Shown in pieces: positions 1-7,143 of a DNA stretch of 43,018 nt. A program made the translations under genes and the position numbers. Under the pieces are notes generated by a model. That model saw nothing but the letters and a program-made list of their open reading frames with translations, searched no databases and was not told the origin of the DNA. The number at the start of each line of letters is the position of its first letter. Within the stretch, counting starts at the first letter, position 1. The stretch is taken from positions 1 through 43,018 of IMG/VR virus record IMGVR_UViG_3300021091_000148; one strand, given 5' to 3'. The stretch comes from a virus.

Positions 1-3000
1 ATTCCGTCTGGCTCGTTGACTTTTACCGGTGATGTCACAGGCTCTGGAAATACTGGATCAAGTACCGCTTTGACGCTTGCAAACAGCGGAGCGACCGCTG
101 GCACCTACACAAAGGTGACGGTTGACGCGAAGGGTCGCGTCACCACCGGCTCGTCACTTGCTTCGAGCGATGTTACGACTGCACTTGGCTTTACGCCGTA
201 CAACAGCAGCAACCCGAGCGGCTATATCACTAGTTCGTCGCTGTCGAGCTATCTGCCGTTAACCGGCGGGACGCTGACTGGCGGACTGACTGGAACGACC
301 GGGTCGTTCAGCGGGGCTTTGACCGCGTCTAATCTCCGTGACGCTATCGGCGCGTTCAACGTCAACCTCGGCAGCGGCGGCTCCGAAGGACGCGGCGCAG
401 CGTCTGGGTACAGCGGTGGCGCGTATGGCGGCATCGGCTACAACGTGCGGCATACCGCTACAAGTGAACAGTACATCGCGCCGAGCGGAGACACCGCTTC
501 GTACCTCCGCTTCGACGCTGGCGGCTTCCGCTTCTTCAGCGCAGCAGCAGGGGCAAGTGGGCGAACGGTTAACTTCACAGGCAGCGGTAACGCTTTCCTC
601 GACCCGTCTGGCAACTGGTACACATCAGGTCAGATGTATGCGACAGGGAGTCAGCATCTTGTCCTCCACACCGCCAACTACAACAGCTACGCCCTGCCGT
701 TAAGCGGCGGGACGCTTACCGGAATTACGAATTCTGTTGATTTTAGAAGTCAAGGGCAAATTAGAGCGACTGGTTGGTATAACACCAACTCTGGAACACA
801 CACGGGTCTTGCCACAGAAATCGGCGTCTCCGGTGGCGAGTCGTACATCCTGTCGTACAACAGGGATACAAGTAGTTACGGAACCCTCAATTTAAGCGCA
901 ACCAACATACGACTTAATCCGCAGGGGGGTTCGTTAACGGGTCCGAGCGGAAACGCCATTCTCCACGCCGGAAACTACACCTCTACACTAGATGGTCGTT
1001 ATCTTTATGCAACATCTAATCCGAGTGTTGCAGGAAACTTCACTCTTTCCATTGGCAACAATGGCTCATACTCGTATGTCCAATCACATTCGGGTCAGCC
1101 GCTTGAGTTAAATCCCGTTGGAAACACGGTACGGATCACCGGAAACATCGCTCTTCACGCTGGCAACTTCGGCAGCTACGCCCTGCCGCTGACCGGTGGC
1201 ACGCTTACCGGCGCTATCTACGTCGGCACCAGCAGCTCTGGATCAGCTGCACGCGCACTCCGCATCGGCCCGTCCGGCAGCAACCCGGCATCCTTCGGCA
1301 GCTATGCCGGTGCGTGGCGTTCAACGATTGAAATCTGGGACAACGCCGTAACGCGGATGTTACATCTCACGCCGCCAGATGGTACGAACTACAACTACAG
1401 CTCTATCAAGTCTATCGGCGCTGGACTTCGCATTGATGTCGGTGGTGATGGTGGCACGAACGCGGTTGACATCGGAACGAACGGCGTCGCCAATTTTCCA
1501 CAAGGGCTTCAGCAGGGCGGTAACCAAGTCCTCCACGCAGGTAACTGGGGCAACTACATTCAGACGACTTATGCTGGGTGGGATAACTACCCCGGAAAAG
1601 ACGCTAATACTGTTGTCGGAGGTTCTTGGGCGCGTTCTTACTTCACTTATTCAAACAACGCTCCACTTACCGGTGCGTTAGCGCATTTCCCTGCCGGTGG
1701 CTATGACCTTCAGTTCAATGGTTCTTATGGCGATGGTACTGGGCGACTTGCATTCAGAAATAGAAATGGCGACAACGGTACATTCTTGTCTTGGCGCGAA
1801 ATTCTCCACGCTGGCAACTACACCTCCTACAGTCCATCGCTAACCGGTAGCGGCGCGTCAGGTACTTGGGGAATTAACGCCACCGGTTATGCACAGCGAC
1901 TTGGCAATTACGGTGGCGGCTACTACTCAGCAGACGACTGGCTTCGCACAAGCAACGGCGGTTCTTCATTTGACAGCTACCAGTTTAAAATTTACGGCAA
2001 CAGCCGCACGTTGATATTCCGCACCGACGGCAGCGATAACCCACATGGAGGTGGCGGATACTCCGCGATCTGGTATCACGGTGGAAGTGCGGACGCTAAC
2101 CGCAGAATGATTCTTGGCACCAGCGGCGACTTATGGACTAACAGTTACGGGTGGCTGCACGACTACTTCATGCCGAAGAGCGGCGGAACATTCAGTAGCC
2201 ATATAGCCCTGAGCGACAGCCGCCTCTACCTCCGCACCAACGGCGACACAAACCACTACCTGTGGAATGCTGCAGACGACTGGGAAGAGCTTGTTGCGTA
2301 CTTTGGAACCGGTTTCAGAGTTGCGGCAAGCAATGGAACAACCATTGCCACGTTTGCGACTGGCAACACATACATATATTCGCCGTTAAATACCACTGAT
2401 GTCATAAATCTTTCTTACAACATCACAGGTTCAGTTGCCACATCGGCTCGCAGAGGAATTGAGCTGCACGACCCCGGTGGAAGTAATTACTGGATCGGAA
2501 AACGCGCTGGCGCATGGACTCAGCCGCTAGACGTTTCTTTCTACACGGGCATCCGCTATCACGCGCATCAGGCATACGGTGGTCATAAGTTCTATGCCGC
2601 AGGATACGACTCAAACTTTGTTTTCTCTGTTGGTGACGGCGACAATCATGTACGGGTGATAAACAATCTATACGCCGGGGAGGTTTACTCAAACGGGTGG
2701 TTCCGCAACAACAATAGTGGTCAGGGGTTGTATAACCAAGCCACAGGAAACCACTTCTACTCAGACGGACAGTATTGGAACGTCGGGTACTCTGGCACTA
2801 CTGGCATACGCCTTCGCAATGGTCATGCTGGGACTATTCTCGGATACTTGTACGCGGAAACAAATGGAAACTTTGGTCTGCTGCATAACGGCGGCGGCTG
2901 GGCAGTCCAATGTCATCCCGGCGGCGGTGGGACGCTCCACGGCGGATGGGGCGGAACTTTTTCTGGGACTGTAACTGGAACCTTAACTGGAACCCTAAAC

Positions 3001-4032
3001 GCTAGTGCGAACACAAACTATATAGCACGGCATCTGGAGGCGACAAGCGGCTGGACAGTAGGCGGTACAACGCTATTTCTTGGCTGGTCTACTAGCTCTG
3101 TTCTGATTGGTAATAACGCCAACGGCGTTCACGACCATGCATACAGCGGTGGCGTTAATCGGACGTACATGGGCAACCCCGTCTACGCACAATCGTATCG
3201 CACTTGGGGTAACGTCGCAGGAACTGGTTCGGCTTCATATCACCCAGACGGCATATACAGCACCGGCACCAACTGGCTGTACGGCACCGTTTACCTGAAT
3301 GGAAACGCGCTTTACGACGCGGGGTACTTGCGGCTCAACAATGGATTTGAGATCACAAAAGGTGCTAGTAACTACGGAAACTTTAACAGTTGGGTGCATC
3401 TAGGCGGTCACTACGGTTTTTACTCGGGTACTAACAGCGCGCATTTCTATCCGAACAACGGATCGTATGGGTCGTGGCGAATAGACGGCAGTCGTAACGG
3501 ATGGAGAGGGATTGAATTCGAGGGCGACACCTCGTTAATGATGAATGCAGACGTATACGGATTTCACCGTAACGTGGGTGGCGCGTGGAGATTCTATGTC
3601 GAAAGCGGAAGCGGTTACTTCCCCGGAAATGTGTCTGCGTATTGGTCTGACGAAAGACTCAAGACAAATATCAGGCGAGTCAATCGTGAAGCCTTAGATA
3701 TTATCCGACAGTTCCGCGCACACCGATTCAATTGGAACGAAAAGGTCGAGCAGTACAATTTACCTATTGCGGTCGGAAAAGAAGAGGTCGGATTGATTGC
3801 TCAACACGTTGAAAAAGTGTTGCCCGACGCGGTAGTTGTTAACAAGTCTGCAAACAAACTTAATCCAGACGGTACTCAAGATGAACTTGATTACCTAACG
3901 ATTAACTACGACAAGATCACGCCGCTTCTTGTAGAGGGCGTGAATATTCACGAAGAAGAGATTGCAATGTTAAAAGAAGAGATTGGTTTACTTCGGGTGC
4001 TGATTGAATCTGTCAGCAAAAAAGTTCATTAA
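1..4032 (+). CDS. Tail fibre with C-terminal S74 intramolecular chaperone, 5' partial
   Basis: Long receptor-binding fibre, cut by the window start: the frame is open from base 1, and the first TTG at 16 is not a convincing start. The visible 1340 residues are Gly/Ser/Asn-rich with the recurring fibre motifs LPLTGGTLTG and ILHAGNY, typical of trimeric beta-helical shafts. The last 130 residues match the Peptidase_S74 (endosialidase-type) chaperone: YWSDERLKTNIRR near residue 1210, then EEVGLIAQHVEKVLPDAV. In this family the chaperone trimerises the fibre and cuts itself off just before the SDERLK serine. The Ser-Asp and Lys of that motif are present, so maturation cleavage is expected. The end is LRVLIESVSKKVH, a short coiled coil. 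Host receptor specificity is inferred. Confidence 0.93.
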   Translation: MPSGSLTFTGDVTGSGNTGSSTALTLANSGATAGTYTKVTVDAKGRVTTGSSLASSDVTTALGFTPYNSSNPSGYITSSSLSSYLPLTGGTLTGGLTGTTGSFSGALTASNLRDAIGAFNVNLGSGGSEGRGAASGYSGGAYGGIGYNVRHTATSEQYIAPSGDTASYLRFDAGGFRFFSAAAGASGRTVNFTGSGNAFLDPSGNWYTSGQMYATGSQHLVLHTANYNSYALPLSGGTLTGITNSVDFRSQGQIRATGWYNTNSGTHTGLATEIGVSGGESYILSYNRDTSSYGTLNLSATNIRLNPQGGSLTGPSGNAILHAGNYTSTLDGRYLYATSNPSVAGNFTLSIGNNGSYSYVQSHSGQPLELNPVGNTVRITGNIALHAGNFGSYALPLTGGTLTGAIYVGTSSSGSAARALRIGPSGSNPASFGSYAGAWRSTIEIWDNAVTRMLHLTPPDGTNYNYSSIKSIGAGLRIDVGGDGGTNAVDIGTNGVANFPQGLQQGGNQVLHAGNWGNYIQTTYAGWDNYPGKDANTVVGGSWARSYFTYSNNAPLTGALAHFPAGGYDLQFNGSYGDGTGRLAFRNRNGDNGTFLSWREILHAGNYTSYSPSLTGSGASGTWGINATGYAQRLGNYGGGYYSADDWLRTSNGGSSFDSYQFKIYGNSRTLIFRTDGSDNPHGGGGYSAIWYHGGSADANRRMILGTSGDLWTNSYGWLHDYFMPKSGGTFSSHIALSDSRLYLRTNGDTNHYLWNAADDWEELVAYFGTGFRVAASNGTTIATFATGNTYIYSPLNTTDVINLSYNITGSVATSARRGIELHDPGGSNYWIGKRAGAWTQPLDVSFYTGIRYHAHQAYGGHKFYAAGYDSNFVFSVGDGDNHVRVINNLYAGEVYSNGWFRNNNSGQGLYNQATGNHFYSDGQYWNVGYSGTTGIRLRNGHAGTILGYLYAETNGNFGLLHNGGGWAVQCHPGGGGTLHGGWGGTFSGTVTGTLTGTLNASANTNYIARHLEATSGWTVGGTTLFLGWSTSSVLIGNNANGVHDHAYSGGVNRTYMGNPVYAQSYRTWGNVAGTGSASYHPDGIYSTGTNWLYGTVYLNGNALYDAGYLRLNNGFEITKGASNYGNFNSWVHLGGHYGFYSGTNSAHFYPNNGSYGSWRIDGSRNGWRGIEFEGDTSLMMNADVYGFHRNVGGAWRFYVESGSGYFPGNVSAYWSDERLKTNIRRVNREALDIIRQFRAHRFNWNEKVEQYNLPIAVGKEEVGLIAQHVEKVLPDAVVVNKSANKLNPDGTQDELDYLTINYDKITPLLVEGVNIHEEEIAMLKEEIGLLRVLIESVSKKVH

Positions 4033-4046
4033 CTTAGGAGACGGCA

Positions 4047-4430
4047 ATGGCTATTGAGTTTTCATATCGAGTGAACAATGCGATGTCTGCATCGCAGGGA
4101 AACTTGACCGATGTTATTAAACAAGTGAACTTCACCGTTATCGGCGAAGACGACGGGGCAAAGTTTAGTTTGCCGACAAGTTGCGAGTTGGCAGATGCTG
4201 ACCCGAATAACTTCACGGCTTTTGATCAGTTGACTGAAGCGCAGATCATAGGGTGGGTCGAGAACCTCACAACTACGAACGCAATAAAAGATCACGTTGC
4301 AATGGTCATGGAAAAAGAGAAGTCGAAGCTTGTTTTAGAGAACAAGCGGTTACCGTGGAAACCAGTTGTTGAAGCCGCTCCGATGCCTCCGACCGATCCG
4401 GCTCCTCCGACGCCTCCGACCGGCGGGTAA
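4047..4430 (+). CDS. Small tail-associated protein of unknown function
   Basis: A 127-aa protein starting at an ATG with a good ribosome site (AGGAGA, 7 bases upstream), 14 bases after the tail fibre. Residues 1-95 look like a compact alpha/beta domain (FSYRVNNAMSA, then LTEAQIIGWVENLTT). The last 30 residues form a Pro/Thr-rich tail (PPTDPAPPTPPTGG). Similar short proteins with a 'TEeqvigWVe' segment are common beside tail fibre genes in environmental phages, where they have no known function. A role in tail fibre assembly or as a minor virion component is a guess from position. Confidence 0.75.
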   Translation: MAIEFSYRVNNAMSASQGNLTDVIKQVNFTVIGEDDGAKFSLPTSCELADADPNNFTAFDQLTEAQIIGWVENLTTTNAIKDHVAMVMEKEKSKLVLENKRLPWKPVVEAAPMPPTDPAPPTPPTGG

Positions 4431-4433
4431 CAA

Positions 4434-4901
4434 ATGCCTCTGCCGCCAAGTGGTCAAATTTCTATGGCTCAAATCCATTCGGAGTTTGGTCGTGGGCACA
4501 ACTTGAATGCCTATCGAGGGACGAGCCATTCGACGGGTACGTTTCCAAGCGGACAAATTGCATTTTCAGATTTTCATGGGAAATCAAATACTCCAACGCT
4601 TGTCGTGACGTATCCGTCACTCGCCTATGGACAGTTTTACGGCTACGATTACTGCGGGGGCACAAACACGCAAGTTGGACAGCCAACGATAACCGGTGGT
4701 ACGGGTGTTTACACTTATAGTTGGGCCCGTATAAGTGCATCTTTTGATATGACGATTAGTCAGACCAATGTCCAACGCCCTATTTTTGCTGCCTATTACT
4801 GCAATAATGGATTCGTAGAAACTTGGCGAGTGACAGTAACGTCGGGTAGCCAAAGCGTTTACAATGACATTAATATCTCTCTGGAATATTATATGCTTTA
4901 G
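4434..4901 (+). CDS. Tail-tip or receptor-binding accessory protein (LNAYRG type)
   Basis: A 155-aa protein. The first 50 residues hold the pattern seen at the N terminus of many phage tail-tip proteins: PPSGQISMAQIHSEFG, then LNAYRGT, then FPSGQIAFSDFHGK. The rest reads as one beta-rich Ig-like or PKD-like domain (TITGGTGVYTYSWAR, ending TWRVTVTSGSQ). I infer an adhesin-like virion protein in which the N-terminal part attaches to the tail and the Ig-like domain faces outward. It starts 3 bases after the preceding gene, so they are probably translated together. The exact function is not known. Confidence 0.7.
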   Translation: MPLPPSGQISMAQIHSEFGRGHNLNAYRGTSHSTGTFPSGQIAFSDFHGKSNTPTLVVTYPSLAYGQFYGYDYCGGTNTQVGQPTITGGTGVYTYSWARISASFDMTISQTNVQRPIFAAYYCNNGFVETWRVTVTSGSQSVYNDINISLEYYML

Positions 4902-4928
4902 TTTTAGCAACAACGGGAGTTTATTTTG

Positions 4929-5096
4929 ATGAGTACGTTGAAGTTTGAAGTAACGATGGAAGAAGGCAACTTGTTAATCGCAGCGCTTGCCAAGCAGCCA
5001 TTCGAGGCTGTGGCTGGCTTGATCAACAAGCTTCACCAGCAAGCGCAGGGTCAGCTTCCACCGCCGTCGGTGGAGGGTGATAATAAGGTCAATTAG
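4929..5096 (+). CDS. Conserved 55-aa phage protein
   Basis: A 55-aa ORF (start MSTLKFEVTMEEGN, then LIAALAKQPFEAVAGLINKL), preceded by a weak GGGAG ribosome site. The sequence pattern is one I recognise from many phage genomes near tail genes: a short amphipathic segment with a conserved LAKQPFEAVAGLI core and a Gln/Pro-rich end. Its function is unknown. It is the last gene before a clear terminator, so it closes this small tail operon. The composition argues for a real gene rather than chance. Confidence 0.7.
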   Translation: MSTLKFEVTMEEGNLLIAALAKQPFEAVAGLINKLHQQAQGQLPPPSVEGDNKVN

Positions 5097-5104
5097 ACCA
5101 GGTA

Positions 5105-5135
5105 AGCCCCGTCCCAATGAGGGCGGGGCTTTGTT
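5105..5135 (+). terminator. Rho-independent terminator after tail genes
   Basis: AGCCCCG (5105-5111) pairs with CGGGGCT (5124-5130). An inner TCCC/GGG pairing lengthens the stem, and TTTGTT follows. It lies 8 bases after the 55-aa gene and before the holin-like gene, so the tail operon ends here at least partly. Confidence 0.8.
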
Positions 5136-5159
5136 GCAAATATTAGCTTTGGTAACATA

Positions 5160-5417
5160 ATGGATATCACTTCCTCTGCCGGATCAGCTGATCAGCGTTA
5201 CTTGGAAAGCTCACCCCCTACCGACGAACGGTACTGGGCGGTTGCTTCTAAGCTCGCTGCCCATGAAGCGATGTGTGAAGAACGGTCTAAAAACATCGAT
5301 GGACGGTTAGAGAAGATAGAAGATGGTATCGAGAATATTAACCACTGGGGAATCGTGATTGGGTTCACACTGATCTGTAGCATGGCGGGTATCCTTGCTA
5401 CCTTGCTACTAAAATGA
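5160..5417 (+). CDS. Single-span membrane protein, XhlA/holin-like
   Basis: An 85-aa protein with a soluble N terminus, a short predicted coiled coil (NIDGRLEKIEDGIENI, residues 45-60) and one C-terminal membrane helix (WGIVIGFTLICSMAGILATL, residues 62-81). This layout, coiled coil followed by a terminal transmembrane helix, is that of XhlA-type haemolysin/holin accessory proteins and some small phage holins. A lysis role is an inference, and a membrane anchor for virion assembly is an alternative. It sits just after a terminator and just before a structural gene. The ribosome site is weak, so expression may be kept low. Confidence 0.6.
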   Translation: MDITSSAGSADQRYLESSPPTDERYWAVASKLAAHEAMCEERSKNIDGRLEKIEDGIENINHWGIVIGFTLICSMAGILATLLLK

Positions 5418-5424
5418 GGTACGC

Positions 5425-7143
5425 ATGGCTTACTTTAAACGCGACCGGTTTAGCGGAATTGCACCGGGCGTATCCCCCCGCCTCTTAAATGACCAGTTTG
5501 CTCAGACCGCTGAGAATATTGATTTTGAATCCGGGCGACTGACTCCGACTACGAACGACACCGAGGTCTACACCCTACAGAGTGGGCTTCGCCGGTCGAT
5601 CTACTACTATCGAGATATCAACTGGCTTGAGTGGGACGAGGACGGCGTCAAGGCCGTACCTGGTCCCATTCCAGGGGACACCCTGGCACGCCTGTACTTT
5701 ACTGGCGACGACTACCCGCGCTACGGCACGGTCAGTACGCTTATATCTGGCAACGCCGGGTACCCGGCCAACAGTTATCGCCTGGGAGTTCCGGCCCCTG
5801 CCGACGCGCCGACCATAGTTAAAACCGGTACGGCAGACCCGAATCAGACTCCAGACGATGTCTCTTATGTCTACACCTTCGTAACAGCCTTCGGCGAGGA
5901 AGGGCCTCCGAGCCCGGCTACCGCGCCGATTGAGCGCACGGACACCGAAACGGTCACGATTACGATGCCCGCCAACCAGCTGCCGAGTGGCAACTACAAC
6001 TTCGGCAACGGTTCGTTAAAGCGTATCTACCGGTCCAATACCGGCTCCACGAATACGGCGTTTCAGTTCCTGGCCCAAGTGTCTTTGGCTACTACCACCT
6101 ACGCCGACACGACCCCGTCAGCAGGTCTTGGGGAAGTGCTCCCAAGCGAGACCTGGATTGGCCCCCCGGACGACAACGTCTCGCTGTACCCGGACGGCCC
6201 GATGAAGGGTCTGATAGCCGTGGCAAACGGCGTGTTTGCCGGGTTCACCGGTAAACGGTTCTGTGTCAGTGAACCGTTCCTTCCGCATGCCTGGCCGGTG
6301 GATTACCGGATCACGGTCGAGGAGGACATCGTGGCCATCGGGGCCGTGGCCAACGGTGTTGTCGCTCTGACCAACGGCACCCCCTACTTCATCACGGGAA
6401 CTGACCCCAGTGCGATGACCGCGATTCGTGTTGACCTGCCACAGGCCTGTATCAACGTGAACAGCGTGGTCGACATGGGGTCGGTCCTGTTTTACGCAGG
6501 ACCAGACGGTTTGTGCGCCGTGAGCAGTGGTGATGGGCGCGTGGTCACCGAAGGGTTGATCTCGTCCAGGCAGTGGTCCGACATCTTCGCTCCGACCTCC
6601 TACCGTGCCTTTAGGCACGAGAACACCTACGTGGCGTTCTGGACTGAGGGCGGGGTCAACAAGGGCTTTGTATACGATCCACGGGCCGAGGAAGCAGCCC
6701 TCTCGACACTGACCACGGCTAACGCGGTACGCGGCGGGTACATGAATCCGAAGGACGGTGAGCTTTACCTAATCGTCAACAACAAAATTGCCAAGTACCG
6801 TGGCAGTAGCACAAAACGCACTCTCACCTGGAAGTCTAAGCAGCTCGTTCTGCCGAAGCCAACCAGCATGAGCTGGGTGTCCGTGCACGCTCAGGCTTAC
6901 CCGGTTGCAGTGAAGGTCTGGGCGGACGGTACGTTGATCGCCCACTACAGTTTGTCGTTTGCAAACAACACTTACACCCAGACCGTTACCGTACCAAACG
7001 GCGCTACGACCGGATCATTACGTGAGCCTGTGATGCGTCTTCCTGCAAAGCTAGCTCAGGTGTGGGAGGTCCAGGTGTCGGGGGCCGTTGAGATCGATGA
7101 AGTCTGCCTTGCCCAGAGCATGGATGAGATAGCTGGCTTATGA
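5425..7143 (+). CDS. Virion structural protein, probable tail hub or propeller
   Basis: A 572-aa protein with a good ATG and GAGGT ribosome site. The N terminus (RFSGIAPGVSPRLLNDQFAQ, then TAENIDFESGRLTP) is a signature I associate with a large podovirus structural protein. The body carries repeated beta-rich stretches such as GLIAVANGVFAGFTGKRFC and GMVNKGFVYDP-like blade segments, suggesting beta-propeller architecture, with an FN3-like stretch (VSYVYTFVTAFGEEGPPSPA) near residues 145-165. It overlaps the next fibre gene by 4 bases (ATGA), so the two are translationally coupled. I infer a tail or hub component that carries the J-like fibre. Confidence 0.72.
   Translation: MAYFKRDRFSGIAPGVSPRLLNDQFAQTAENIDFESGRLTPTTNDTEVYTLQSGLRRSIYYYRDINWLEWDEDGVKAVPGPIPGDTLARLYFTGDDYPRYGTVSTLISGNAGYPANSYRLGVPAPADAPTIVKTGTADPNQTPDDVSYVYTFVTAFGEEGPPSPATAPIERTDTETVTITMPANQLPSGNYNFGNGSLKRIYRSNTGSTNTAFQFLAQVSLATTTYADTTPSAGLGEVLPSETWIGPPDDNVSLYPDGPMKGLIAVANGVFAGFTGKRFCVSEPFLPHAWPVDYRITVEEDIVAIGAVANGVVALTNGTPYFITGTDPSAMTAIRVDLPQACINVNSVVDMGSVLFYAGPDGLCAVSSGDGRVVTEGLISSRQWSDIFAPTSYRAFRHENTYVAFWTEGGVNKGFVYDPRAEEAALSTLTTANAVRGGYMNPKDGELYLIVNNKIAKYRGSSTKRTLTWKSKQLVLPKPTSMSWVSVHAQAYPVAVKVWADGTLIAHYSLSFANNTYTQTVTVPNGATTGSLREPVMRLPAKLAQVWEVQVSGAVEIDEVCLAQSMDEIAGL

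Noticed and set aside
1-20. Joining the window end to its start as a closed genome
   Set aside because: The last gene's frame would stop after six codons in the joined sequence, and expected internal virion and lysis genes are missing, so a cut from a longer genome is more likely.
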